Positions 9,196-19,469 of a stretch of DNA of 64,000 bases are shown piece by piece. How positions within the stretch are numbered: position 1 is the first letter of the stretch; each line of letters begins with the position of its first letter. Below the pieces are notes generated by a model. The model did no database searches, was not told the DNA's origin, and saw only the letters and a list, made by a program, of their open reading frames with translations. Both the position numbers and the translations under genes were made by a program. Source of the DNA: CAVQRB01 sp963715055 (lineage in GTDB: Bacteria; Pseudomonadota; Alphaproteobacteria; Rhodobacterales; Rhodobacteraceae); NCBI GenBank assembly GCA_963715055.1, contig CAVQRB010000002.1, positions 124,001-188,000 of the forward strand. Reading direction: 5' to 3'.

Positions 9196-10822
9196 TCCGG
9201 CAGGTCGTGCTGCGCGAGGATCTCACGCACCTTGGCCAGCAGATCGGCGCGCGGCACTTCGAACTGGCTGGGGCGGTCCTTCCATTCCTCGTGTGTGGCG
9301 CTTTCGGCGATTTTCGCGCCAAGGATCAGGTCCTTGATCTGGATGACCCCCTTGGCCTTTTCGTCGCCGCCTTCGATCACGGCCACGGGGGAGTTGCGCT
9401 TGTCCGCGTATTTCAATTGGTTGCCGAAGTTCTTGGGGTTGCCGAGATAGACCTCCGCGCGGATGCCCGCCTGACGCAGCTCCGCCACCATCGCCTGATA
9501 ATCGGCCATGCGGTCGCGGTCCATCACGGTCACGACCACCGGGCCATGGGTTTCGGTCTTCATCCGGCCTTTGGCATGCAGAGCGGCCAGCAGGCGGTCG
9601 ACCCCGATGGAAACGCCCGTCGCAGGCACCTCCTGCCCGGTGAAGCGCTTGACCAGATCGTCATAGCGCCCGCCCCCCGCCACGGAGCCGAAGTTCCGCG
9701 TGCGGCCCTTCTCGTCCTGGATGTCGAAGGTCAGTTCGGCCTCGTAGACCGGGCCGGTGTAGTAGCCGAGGCCGCGAACGACGGAGGGGTCGATGACGAT
9801 GCGGTCGGGGCCGTAGCCTTGGAATCTCAAGTAGATCAACGATTTCGCAGATTTCATCGATGCCTGGACACACCGACCGCAGATTTTTCCACAAGATCGA
9901 ATAAGTAGGCTAGAACTGCCCTGTTCCACTTTTGCTTGGACGTCTTCTCTTTGAACTCGGCTCTTTGATCGGCCGAAGCAATAATCAATTTGCCCATTTC
10001 GCGTACTGTAATCGGAATTAGTCACCTGATTTTTCCAAGGCGGCTTTTACAGATTGATTGGCATTTACAAAGCCCATAATGACGTTGACCTGACCTGAAC
10101 TCAGACCCGCACCGTCAGTAAAATCCCCGCTCTCGTCCTTGCGCCCCTCACCCAGCAGCGCACGCACACCTTCCGGCCCCAGACGATCCAGTTTGTCGAT
10201 GGCGCGCAAAACGATCCCGCGTTCGCGCTCTTTTTCGTCTCCGGCCAGCACCCGCGACCTCCATCACCCCATTCAAAACCTTGCGGTTATTCACCCGCAC
10301 CACGTAGTCGCCACGCTCGATTCCGACCGCTTCAAGGCAATCGGCCAGCATCGCGCAGATCTCCGCATCTGCCGCAACCGAGGGCGCGCCGACCGTATCC
10401 GCATCGCATTGGTAGAACTGCCGGAACCGCCCCGGTCCGGGCTTTTCGTTGCGCCAGACGGGGCCCATCGCGTAGCGGCGGTAGGGGGTCGGCAGGTCGT
10501 TGCGGTGCTGCGCATAGACACGCGCCAGCGGCGCCGTCAGGTCATAGCGCAGGGCCAGCCAGTCGCCGGGTTTCTCGGCGTCCGCATCCTCCTGCCAGGC
10601 GAAGACACCCTCGTTCGGGCGGTCCACATCGGGCAGGAATTTGCCCAGCGCCTCGACCGTCTCCACCGCGGAGCTTTCCAGCGCGTCGAACCCGTAGCGA
10701 TGATAGACCGCCGCGATCTTGCCCAGCATTTCGGCGCGCTGGGTCACCTCGGCGCCGAAATAGTCGCGGAAGCCCTTGGGCGTGTCGGCCTTGGGGCGGG
10801 GGGTTTTCTTGAGCTTGGCCAT
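9192..10822 (-). pseudogene. hisS: Histidyl-tRNA synthetase, frameshifted and interrupted
   Basis: Class II enzyme that charges tRNA-His. The N-terminal part from ATG 10822 (MAKLKKTPRPKADTPKGFRD) contains motif 2 (GPVWRNEKPGPGRFRQF). A frameshift follows at 10250, where removing one base restores EVAGLAGDE. The middle piece reads to a stop at 10018, after which about 130 bp of AT-rich sequence interrupts the gene. It resumes with DEICEIVDLLE and, after another extra base at 9821-9822, GYGPDRIVIDPSVVRGLGYY and a complete C-terminus. The reading is about 48 codons longer than the family norm of about 495 residues, which fits an insertion. hisS is usually single-copy and essential, so either a second copy exists or the disruption is not real at the product level. 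Confidence 0.85.
9894..10024 (-). other. AT-rich intervening sequence inside hisS
   Basis: About 130 bp of AT-rich sequence lie between the helical insertion region of hisS and the segment that leads to the HisA motif; the edges are uncertain by about 20 bp. A 47-codon frame (9997-9854, begins MGKLIIASADQRAEF) spans most of it and runs into hisS. On the coding strand, TGT plus five bases plus AATCTGCG, then 25 bases, then ATCTGCGAAA occur at 9893-9841. The same elements with the same spacings occur in the nrdJ insertion, although here the inner copy can also be read as HisS codons. Confidence 0.4.
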
Positions 10823-10952
10823 GGGGCACTCTCTGGCTGCAGGTTCCGGGCGCGGTCTAGCGGATGCGCGCCTTGCAGACAAGCCGGTGCCGTGGCCTCT
10901 TTATCGGCGCATCGGCCCGTGCTACTGGCCAAAGAGCAGAAGGACAGGTGCC

Positions 10953-11147
10953 ATGCAGGACCTCGAAGAGAAGATCGCCCATCTGACCCGCGCGGTCGAT
11001 GACCTGTCGGACATCGTGGCCCGGCAGGAAGCGGAGATCGCGACGTTGACGCGACGGGTGCACATGCTGATGCAGCGCGAGGGCGAACGCGAGGCGCAAG
11101 GCACGGGCGGCGTGGCCCTGGGCGACGAGCGCCCACCGCATTACTGA
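10953..11147 (+). CDS. slyX: SlyX family protein
   Basis: Short 64-residue protein predicted to be almost wholly coiled coil: MQDLEEKIAHLTRAVDD with heptad hydrophobics through residue ~45, then a Gly-rich tail ending RPPHY, the family hallmark. Function is unknown in general. The ATG at 10953 follows AGGACAGG. It is divergent from hisS and ends immediately beside the end of dnaE, which runs toward it. Confidence 0.85.
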   Translation: MQDLEEKIAHLTRAVDDLSDIVARQEAEIATLTRRVHMLMQREGEREAQGTGGVALGDERPPHY

Positions 11148-14100
11148 TCAGATATCCTCGACCTCGAGCACGCCGCTGAGCGACTTGATCGCCCCCTTGA
11201 TCTGCGGTGTGACGGGGAAGTCCTGACCGAGGTCCACCTCCACCTCGCCCGGCAGCGCAGGGTCCATCAGGCAGAACTGCACCGGCCCGCGCCCCGCGAC
11301 CTTGACCGAGCGCACCGCCCCCTCGAGCACGTTGAACACCGCGTCGATGGCCTCGGGCGCGTCGATGAAAACCTTGAGCCCCATGCCGCCCACATCCGCC
11401 GCCACCACGTCGATGGGGGCGACCGAGCGACCGAGCAGCTTCAACTGATCGGCCTCCATGCTGGCTTCGACGGTGACGACGACCTTGGCGCCGGTTTCCA
11501 GATGTTCGCGGGATTTCTCGAGCGTTTCGGAAAAGAGCGTGACCTCATAGGCGCCCGTCGTATCCGACATCTGGCAGAAGGCGAAACGGTTGCCGCGGGC
11601 GGATTTGCGCTCCTGACGGCCTGCGACAACTCCCGCGAGCTTGGCCACCAGCGGCGCGCGTTCGGCCTTGCGCATCAATTCGTCCAGCGTGACGATGCCC
11701 TTGCGCTTGAGCGGTGCCATGTAGTCGTCGAGCGGATGACCGGAAAGGTAGAAGCCCACGGCCTTGAACTCCTCGCTGAGGCGCTCTGCGGGCAGCCAGT
11801 CGTCGACGGGGTGGAGGCGCGGCTCAGGCAGGTCGTCGCCCGCCTCGCCGAAGAGCGAGACCTGATTGGAGGACTTCTGCTCGTGGATCGCGGCGGAATA
11901 ATTCACCAGCGCGTCCAGCGCGCCGAAAACCCGGCGGCGGTTCGGGTCGAGGTCGTCGAAAGCGCCGGAACGCGCCAGCATTTCAAGGGGCCGCTTGCCC
12001 ACGCGTTTCAGATCGACGCGCCGCGCCAGATCGAAAAGGGTGGAAAACGGCTTGTCCCCACGCCCGTCGGTGATCAGCTTCATCGCCTCCACGCCGACGT
12101 TCTTCAGCGCACCAAGCGCATAGACCAGCGCGCCATCCACCACCTTGAAGGTCGCATCGGACCGGTTCACGCAGGGCGGAACCCAAGGCAGGTCCAGCCG
12201 CTTTCGCACCTCCTCGAAATAGACCGCGAGCTTGTCGGTGAGGTGGATATCGCAGTTCATGACCCCCGCCATGAACTCGACCGGATGGTTCGCCTTGAGC
12301 CAGGCGGTCTGGTAGCTGACCACCGCATAGGCCGCCGCATGCGACTTGTTGAACCCATAGTTGGCGAATTTCTCGAGAAGGTCGAAAACCTCGGTGGCCT
12401 TCTTCTTGTCGACCCCGTTCTCCATCGCGCCCTTTTCGAACTTGGGGCGCTCCTTGGCCATTTCCTCGGCGATCTTCTTGCCCATGGCGCGGCGCAGGAG
12501 ATCGGCGCCGCCAAGGCTGTAGCCTGCCATGACCTGCGCGATCTGCATCACCTGCTCCTGATAGACGATGATGCCTTGCGTTTCCTTGAGGATATCGTCG
12601 ATCAGCGGGTGGATGGACTCAAGCTCGCGCAGGCCATTCTTGACCTCGCAATAGGTCGGAATGTTCTCCATCGGACCGGGCCGGTAGAGCGCCACCAGCG
12701 CCACGATATCCTCGATGCAGGTGGGCTTCATGCGCTTGAGCGCATCCATCATGCCCGAGCTTTCCACCTGAAACACCGCCACGGTCTTGGCGGAGGCGTA
12801 AAGCTTGTAGGAGGCTTCATCATCGAGCGGGATCGCGTTGATGTCATCCTCCGTACCGGGGGCCGGAGTGTAGATCTCCGTGCCATCGGCGGCGATGTGC
12901 AGATGCCGGCCTGCCGCTTTGATCTGGTCGACGGCGTTCTGGATCACGGTCAGTGTCTTCAGGCCTAGGAAGTCGAATTTCACCAGCCCCGCCTGCTCCA
13001 CCCACTTCATGTTGAACTGGGTTGCCGGCATGTCCGACCGCGGATCCTGATAGAGCGGCACCAGTTCATCGAGCGGCCTGTCCCCGATCACCACACCCGC
13101 CGCGTGGGTCGAGGCATTTCGCAAGAGCCCTTCGACCTGCTGGCCATACTCCAGAAGCCGCGCCACGACCTCCTCGTTGCGGGCCTCCTCGCGCAGGCGC
13201 GGCTCGTCCGCAAGCGCCTTTTCGATGGAGACCGGCTTGACCCCTTCGACCGGGATCATCTTGGACAAACGGTCCACCTGCCCGTAAGGCATCTGCAGGA
13301 CGCGGCCGATGTCACGCACGGCGGCCTTGGACAAAAGCGCACCGAACGTGATGATCTGCCCCACGCGGTCGCGCCCGTATTTCTTCTGTACGTAGCGGAT
13401 GACTTCCTCGCGCCGGTCCATGCAGAAGTCGATGTCGAAGTCCGGCATCGAGACCCGTTCGGGGTTGAGGAATCGCTCGAACAGCAGGTTGTAGCGCAGA
13501 GGATCAAGGTCGGTGATCGTGAGCGCATAGGCCACCAGCGACCCTGCCCCGGAACCACGGCCGGGACCGACGGGGATGCCCTCGTCCTTGGCCCATTTGA
13601 TGAAATCCGCAACAATCAGGAAGTAGCCGGGAAAACCCATGCCTTCGATGATGCCAAGCTCGAAATCCAGCCGCCTTGTGTATTCTTCGACCGTTGTGGC
13701 ATGGGGGATCACTTCCAGACGGTTCTTGAGGCCCGCATGCGCCTGACGGCGCAACTCCTCGATCTCGTCATCGGCGAACTTCGGCAGGATCGGATCGCGG
13801 CGATAGGCCTTGAAGGCGCAGCGCTGCGCGATCTCGACTGTATTCTCGATGGCCTCGGGCAGATCGGCAAAGAGCGCCACCATCTCCGATTGCGACTTGA
13901 AGTAATGCTGCGCGGTCAGTTTGCGGCGGGGGTCCTGCTGGTCGACATAGGCGCCTTCGGCGATGCAGATCAGCGCGTCATGGGCCTCATACATCCTGGT
14001 ATCGGGGAAATAGACGTCATTGGTCGCCACCAGCGGCAGGTCCATCGCATAGGCCATCTCGACGAAACCGCGCTCGGTCAGGCGTTCGGCCTCGGGCTGG

Positions 14101-14648
14101 CCATTTTCCCCGGGATGGCGCTGCAATTCGACATAAAGGCGATTGCCAAAGGCAAGGGCCAGCCGCTGCATCAAGGCTTCCGCCGCAGGACGCTGCCCGG
14201 CCTGCAGCAACATGCCGACCGGTCCGTTCGGCCCGCCGGTGAGGCAGATGATCCCATCTGCCCGGGCCTCCAGTTCCTCGAGCGTGACCTGCGGCAGCGC
14301 ACCCGCCTTGTCCAGATAGAGGCAGGAGTTGAGCTTCATCAGGTTCTCATAGCCGCGCTCGTTCTGTGCCAGCAGCACCACCGCAGCAGGATCGCGGGGC
14401 CGCTCGCCCGGGCGGCTCTCGACATAGGCGACATCGACCTGACAGCCGATGATCGGCTGGATGCCCGCGCTCGACATGGCGACGGAAAACTCCAGGGCCG
14501 CGAACATGTTGTTGGTGTCGGTGAGCGCCAGCGCAGGCATGGCCGCTTTCCGGCAGAGATCGGGGAGTTTTTTCAGCCGCAGCGCGCCTTCCAGCAGGGA
14601 GTACTCCGAATGACTGCGCAGGTGGATGAATTGGGGAGTTGTGCTCAT
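11148..14648 (-). CDS. dnaE: DNA polymerase III subunit alpha
   Basis: Replicative polymerase of the chromosome. At 1166 residues it has the normal DnaE length. The N-terminal PHP domain begins FIHLRSHSEYSLLEGAL. The polymerase core has PDFDIDFCMDRRE (two catalytic aspartates) and VGPGRGSGAGSLVAYAL. Helix-hairpin-helix and OB-fold regions occupy the C-terminal third. The frame is intact over 3.5 kb, in contrast to the broken hisS and nrdJ nearby. It stands alone, convergent with slyX and divergent from xdhA. Confidence 0.97.
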   Translation of the reverse strand: MSTTPQFIHLRSHSEYSLLEGALRLKKLPDLCRKAAMPALALTDTNNMFAALEFSVAMSSAGIQPIIGCQVDVAYVESRPGERPRDPAAVVLLAQNERGYENLMKLNSCLYLDKAGALPQVTLEELEARADGIICLTGGPNGPVGMLLQAGQRPAAEALMQRLALAFGNRLYVELQRHPGENGQPEAERLTERGFVEMAYAMDLPLVATNDVYFPDTRMYEAHDALICIAEGAYVDQQDPRRKLTAQHYFKSQSEMVALFADLPEAIENTVEIAQRCAFKAYRRDPILPKFADDEIEELRRQAHAGLKNRLEVIPHATTVEEYTRRLDFELGIIEGMGFPGYFLIVADFIKWAKDEGIPVGPGRGSGAGSLVAYALTITDLDPLRYNLLFERFLNPERVSMPDFDIDFCMDRREEVIRYVQKKYGRDRVGQIITFGALLSKAAVRDIGRVLQMPYGQVDRLSKMIPVEGVKPVSIEKALADEPRLREEARNEEVVARLLEYGQQVEGLLRNASTHAAGVVIGDRPLDELVPLYQDPRSDMPATQFNMKWVEQAGLVKFDFLGLKTLTVIQNAVDQIKAAGRHLHIAADGTEIYTPAPGTEDDINAIPLDDEASYKLYASAKTVAVFQVESSGMMDALKRMKPTCIEDIVALVALYRPGPMENIPTYCEVKNGLRELESIHPLIDDILKETQGIIVYQEQVMQIAQVMAGYSLGGADLLRRAMGKKIAEEMAKERPKFEKGAMENGVDKKKATEVFDLLEKFANYGFNKSHAAAYAVVSYQTAWLKANHPVEFMAGVMNCDIHLTDKLAVYFEEVRKRLDLPWVPPCVNRSDATFKVVDGALVYALGALKNVGVEAMKLITDGRGDKPFSTLFDLARRVDLKRVGKRPLEMLARSGAFDDLDPNRRRVFGALDALVNYSAAIHEQKSSNQVSLFGEAGDDLPEPRLHPVDDWLPAERLSEEFKAVGFYLSGHPLDDYMAPLKRKGIVTLDELMRKAERAPLVAKLAGVVAGRQERKSARGNRFAFCQMSDTTGAYEVTLFSETLEKSREHLETGAKVVVTVEASMEADQLKLLGRSVAPIDVVAADVGGMGLKVFIDAPEAIDAVFNVLEGAVRSVKVAGRGPVQFCLMDPALPGEVEVDLGQDFPVTPQIKGAIKSLSGVLEVEDI

Positions 14649-14871
14649 GCGGCGACCCTAGCGAAGCGACACGTTCCCTGCCAGCGCCGCGGGCAGCGGA
14701 ACGGTCAATTTTTGACATGACGGCATGCGCCCAGCGGAAAAGCCGGGTTTTTCCTTGTCAAACGCGGCTCTGCCCGCATAGCCTGATCTGCAAGTACCTC
14801 CGCCATGCAGTCTACGCCGCATCGAAGGCATGGCAAAACGGAGCATTGGGTAACGCGGCGGATCTGACGGC

Positions 14872-16230
14872 ATGAACATCACGTTTCGCCTGAACGGAGA
14901 AACAGTGGCGCTGACTGATGTCGCGCCTACCACTACGCTGCTCGACTGGCTGCGCGAGACGCGTGGCCTCACCGGCACCAAGGAAGGCTGTAACGAAGGT
15001 GATTGCGGGGCCTGTTCGGTGATGGTGACCGACCGGGCCGGCGCGCGGGCGCTCAATGCCTGCATCCTGTTCCTGCCGCAGCTTGACGGCAAGGCGGTGC
15101 GGACTGTCGAAGGGATCGCCGCACCCGATGGCACGCTGCACCCGGTGCAGCAGGCGATGATCGAGCATCACGGCAGCCAGTGCGGTTTCTGCACGCCCGG
15201 TTTTGTCGTGACCATGGCGACCGCACATTTGAACGGCGCGCGCGATCATGACGTGCAACTGGCCGGCAACCTCTGCCGCTGCACGGGCTATGCGCCGATC
15301 GTGCGCGCGGCGGAAGCGGCGGAGGATGCGCCCGTGCCCGCCCACATATACGATAGCCCCTGCGACACTGTTGCGGATCCGGCGCGCCCAAGGTCCGCGG
15401 ATGAGCTGGCGGCCTGGTACCTCGAGAACCCGACAGGCACGCTGATTGCGGGCGCCACGGACGTGGGCCTCTGGGTCACGAAGGGGTTTCGCGATCTGGG
15501 GCCCGTGGCCTTCCTCAACCAATGCGAAGACCTGCGACAACTCGATGTGGGTGCGGACCGGGTCACCATCGGCGCCATGACGACCCTGACGGACCTGGAG
15601 CGCGCGGTGGCATCGCTGCATCCGTCCTTTGCGACTTTGATCCGGCGCTATGGCTCGGTGCAGGTGCGCAATGCGGCGACCATCGGCGGCAACATCGCCA
15701 ACGGCTCGCCCATCGGCGACGGCCCACCTGCGCTCATCGCTCTGGGGGCGACGCTGCATCTGCGCCGCGGCGAGGAGCGCCGCGACTTGCCGCTCGAAGA
15801 TTTTTTTCTGACCTATGGCAAGCAGGATCGCGGGCCCGGCGAATTCGTCGAAGCCGTGAGTTTCCCGCGACAAACGGACCGCCTGCGCTGCTACAAGCTC
15901 TCCAAGCGCTTCGATCAGGACATCTCGGCGGTCTGCGGCTGTTTCTGGATCGAGGTGCAGCAGGGTGTGGTGCGCCGCGCCCGGCTCGCCTTCGGCGGGA
16001 TGGCCGGCACGCCGAAGCGGGCGGCATCGGTGGAGGCGACGCTCCTCGGCCAACCCTGGACCGAGGCGCAGGTGCGCGTGGCCATGGACGCATTTGCCGA
16101 AGATTTCGAGCCGATGTCGGACATGCGCGCCAGTGCCGGCTACCGGATGCAGGCCGCCCGGAACATGCTGCTGCGCTACTGGCACGAGGACCAGGGTTCA
16201 AAGGTACATGTGCAGGAGGTGGGATCATGA
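14872..16230 (+). CDS. xdhA: Xanthine dehydrogenase small subunit (2Fe-2S and FAD)
   Basis: Electron-transfer subunit for oxidation of hypoxanthine and xanthine to urate. The 452-residue product fuses two [2Fe-2S] domains and a FAD domain. The plant-type cluster is seen as CNEGDCGACSVMV (~residues 39-51), and the second cluster as CGFCTPGF with LCRCTGYAPI. FAD-binding segments are LIAGATDVGLWV and TIGGNIANGSPIGD. Bacterial split XDH has exactly this arrangement. Start ATG 14872; its stop overlaps the xdhB start. Confidence 0.95.
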   Translation: MNITFRLNGETVALTDVAPTTTLLDWLRETRGLTGTKEGCNEGDCGACSVMVTDRAGARALNACILFLPQLDGKAVRTVEGIAAPDGTLHPVQQAMIEHHGSQCGFCTPGFVVTMATAHLNGARDHDVQLAGNLCRCTGYAPIVRAAEAAEDAPVPAHIYDSPCDTVADPARPRSADELAAWYLENPTGTLIAGATDVGLWVTKGFRDLGPVAFLNQCEDLRQLDVGADRVTIGAMTTLTDLERAVASLHPSFATLIRRYGSVQVRNAATIGGNIANGSPIGDGPPALIALGATLHLRRGEERRDLPLEDFFLTYGKQDRGPGEFVEAVSFPRQTDRLRCYKLSKRFDQDISAVCGCFWIEVQQGVVRRARLAFGGMAGTPKRAASVEATLLGQPWTEAQVRVAMDAFAEDFEPMSDMRASAGYRMQAARNMLLRYWHEDQGSKVHVQEVGS

Positions 16231-18534
16231 GCGTTGCCAACCCCCTGCCCCATGATGCCGCCGCACAGCATGTGACAGGTGCGGCGCGCTATGTGGATGA
16301 TATCCCACTGCCGCAAGGCACGCTGCATCTGGCCTTCGGGATGTCGGACGTGGCCTGCGGGCGGCTCGCGGGCCTTGAATTGGAGGACGTCAGGACAGCC
16401 CCCGGCGTCGTGGCCGTGCTGACCGCCGACGACCTGCCCTTCGCCAATGACGTCTCGCCCTCAGCGCATGATGAGCCGCTTCTGGCGACAGGTCGCGTGC
16501 ACTACGTAGGCCAGCCGCTGTTTCTGGTGATCGCGACGTCGCATCTGGCGGCGCGGCGCGCGGCGCGCAAGGGAAAGGCGACGATCAAGGCGGAAACGCC
16601 TCTCCTCGGCATTGACGCGGCCGTGGCTGCAGACAGCCGCTTCGAGGATGGCCCTCGGATCTACGCCCGAGGCGATCCAGGGGCCGCGATCGCGGGTGCC
16701 GCGCATCGTCTGACCGGGTCTCTCGAGATCGGCGGTCAGGAACATTTCTACCTCGAAGGTCAGGCCGCCCTCGCCCTACCCGCAGGAAGCCGGCGACATG
16801 GTGGTGATGAGTTCGACCCAGCACCCCACGGAAATCCAGCACAAGGTGGCCGAAGCCCTCGGCCTGCCGATGAATGCGGTCCGCGTCGAGACGCGGCGCA
16901 TGGGCGGCGGTTTCGGCGGCAAGGAAAGCCAAGGCAATGCGCTGGCCGTTGCCTGCGCCGTGGCGGCGAAGGTCACGGGGCGGCCTTGCAAGATGCGATA
17001 CGACCGGGATGACGACATGATCATCACCGGCAAGCGCCATGACTTCCGGATCGACTACGAGGTAGGCTTTGACGCGGATGGCAAGGTGTTCGGCATCGAG
17101 TTCACGCACTATGCACGCTGTGGCTGGGCGCAGGATCTGTCGCTGCCGGTAGCCGACCGGGCGATGTTGCATGCGGACAACGCCTATTTCCTGCCGGCGG
17201 TGCGGATCACCAGCCACCGCCTGAAGACCAACACCCAGAGCGCCACCGCCTTTCGCGGCTTCGGCGGGCCGCAGGGGATGCTCGGGATCGAGAGGGTCAT
17301 GGACCATATCGCCGCCCATCTGGGGCGCGATCCGCTCGACGTGCGCCGGAAGAATTATTATGCCTCCGGCGGGGATATTTCCGGCCAAAAGAAGCTGCAG
17401 ACCACACCCTACGGGCAGGAGGTCGAAGATTTCATCCTTGGTGAACTGACCCAGAAACTGGTGCGCGACAGCGACTATACCGCGCGGCGCGCGGCCGTGG
17501 CCGCGTGGAATGCCGAGCACGATCTGCTGAAGAAGGGCATCGCGCTGACGCCGGTCAAGTTCGGGATTTCCTTCACCCTGACACATCTCAACCAGGCCGG
17601 CGCGCTGGTGCATGTTTACCAGGACGGGTCGATCCACATGAACCACGGTGGCACGGAAATGGGTCAGGGCCTGTTTCAGAAGGTGGCTCAGGTGGCAGCA
17701 GCGCGTTTCGGCGTGGATGTGGCGAGGGTCAAGATCACGGCGACGGATACCGCGAAAGTGCCCAATACCTCTGCCACCGCCGCATCTTCGGGCAGCGATC
17801 TGAACGGGATGGCGGTGCAGGCCGCCTGCGATACGATCCGTGATCGGATGGCGGCAGTTCTGGCCGAGCGGCATCAGTGCGATCCGGCAGAGGTCGTTTT
17901 CGCGGATGGGCGGGTCGAGGTGGGGCAGGCCAGCTACAGTTTCGCGGAAGTTGCGCAGATGGCCTATCTCGCGCGCGTCAGCCTGTCGGCGACTGGTTTT
18001 TACAAGACGCCGAAACTCGCCTGGGACCGGATCAAGGGGCAAGGTCGTCCATTCTTCTACTTCGCCTATGGCGCTGCGGTGACGGAAGTCGTCATCGACA
18101 CGCTTACCGGGGAGAACCGGATCCTGCGGACGGACATCCTGCATGACGCTGGCGCATCACTGAACCCCGCGCTCGACATCGGGCAGATCGAGGGGGGCTA
18201 TGTGCAGGGGGCAGGCTGGCTGACCACGGAAGAGCTTGTCTGGGATGACGCAGGGCGGTTGCGGACCCATGCGCCTTCCACCTACAAGATACCGGCCTGT
18301 TCGGATCGCCCACCCGTGTTCAACGTCTCCCTGTGGGACCAGCCGAACCGGGAGGATACGGTCTATCGCTCGAAAGCGGTGGGCGAGCCGCCCTTGATGC
18401 TGGGAATTTCCGCCTTTTCGGCGCTGGCCGATGCGGTGCAATCCTGTGGTGCACATTACGCCGACCTTCAGGCACCGGCCACGGCGGAGGCAGTCCTGGC
18501 GGCCATCGCCCGTGCGAGGGGAGTGGCGTTCTGA
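16227..18534 (+). CDS. xdhB: Xanthine dehydrogenase large molybdopterin subunit, one-base frameshift
   Basis: Catalytic molybdenum subunit. The first 185 codons from ATG 16227 include YVDDIPLPQGTLHLAFG and GGQEHFYLEGQ. At 16779-16781 the plus strand reads CCC where CC would keep the frame (LPQEAGDMVVM). The downstream part carries GGGFGGKE, FRGFGGPQGM, ATAASSGSDLNG and the catalytic glutamate in VGEPPLMLG. With that base removed the protein is about 768 residues, normal for XdhB. Everything else is intact, so a sequencing insertion is the simplest explanation; a recent true frameshift is possible. Overlaps xdhA and xdhC by start/stop codons. Confidence 0.9.
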
Positions 18535-19469
18535 TGTCCTTCGACCGCGAAGCCCTCATCGATGCCTGCCGGAACCATAGGATCGTGGCTCGTGTCGTCG
18601 TGGCGGCGGTGCGGGGCTCGGCACCGCGGGAGGTCGGGGCGGCGATGCTGGTCTGGCGGGAAGGTCAGAGCGGCACCATCGGTGGCGGACGGCTCGAGTT
18701 CGACTTGACACATGCGGCGCGCAAGACGCTTGCGGTGGGGCATTTCGGCGTGACGCGCCATGCCCTGGGACCCGACATGGGCCAGTGTTGCGGCGGCAGC
18801 GTCGACATCGTGACGGAGGTTTTCGACGCGGCATCGGCGCAGGCCTTGCCGCAGGACGTGGTGATCCGGGGCCAGGGCGTGGAGCCACTATCCATCGCAG
18901 GGCTACGCAAGCGCATCCGCAATTCCGGCGAGATGCCAGAGCCGCAGTTGCTGGCCGGGTGGATGGTGGAACCGGTGTCGCGGGCGTCGCGACCTGTCTG
19001 GATCTGGGGTGCCGGGCATGTGGGGCGCGCACTGGTGGGCGTGCTTGCCCCGCTTCCGGATACCGCGATCACCTGGCTTGATACCAGCGCGGAGCGTTTT
19101 CCGTCCGACGTGCCGCAAGGCGTGACGCTGGTACCGGCAGCGCATCTGGCCGGCGTGGTGCCTTATGCGCCGCCGCAGGCCAGCCATCTGGTGCTGACCT
19201 ATTCACACAGGCTCGATCTCGACATCTGCCACGCGCTGTTGACGCATGGTTTCGGATTTGCGGGGTTGATCGGCTCGGCGACGAAATGGGCCAGGTTTCG
19301 CAAGCGGCTCGGGGAACTGGGCCATGGCGCGCAGATGATCGACCGGATCACCTGCCCCATCGGCAGACCGGAGCTTGGCAAACACCCCCAGCAGATCGCA
19401 ATCGGCGTTGCCGTCGGGATGGCCGGATGCACCATGGCACCGACACTTTTTAAGGAGAGCCAAGCATGA
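18534..19469 (+). CDS. xdhC: Xanthine dehydrogenase accessory protein XdhC
   Basis: Binds molybdenum cofactor and assists its sulfuration and insertion into XdhB. The 311-residue product has the N-terminal XdhC/CoxI domain (RGSAPREVGAAMLV, GTIGGGRLE, CCGGSVDIVTEVF) and the C-terminal Rossmann-like domain with GAGHVGRALVG. The ATG at 18534 overlaps the xdhB stop (TGATG type), giving a tightly coupled xdhABC unit. The stop is four bases into the start region of the ABC ATPase gene. Confidence 0.93.
   Translation: MSFDREALIDACRNHRIVARVVVAAVRGSAPREVGAAMLVWREGQSGTIGGGRLEFDLTHAARKTLAVGHFGVTRHALGPDMGQCCGGSVDIVTEVFDAASAQALPQDVVIRGQGVEPLSIAGLRKRIRNSGEMPEPQLLAGWMVEPVSRASRPVWIWGAGHVGRALVGVLAPLPDTAITWLDTSAERFPSDVPQGVTLVPAAHLAGVVPYAPPQASHLVLTYSHRLDLDICHALLTHGFGFAGLIGSATKWARFRKRLGELGHGAQMIDRITCPIGRPELGKHPQQIAIGVAVGMAGCTMAPTLFKESQA

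Noticed and set aside
4941..10024. Inteins in nrdJ and hisS
   Set aside because: Ribonucleotide reductases often host inteins, but both insertions contain stop codons in the host frame, are far shorter than any intein and lack the Cys/Ser start and His-Asn end.
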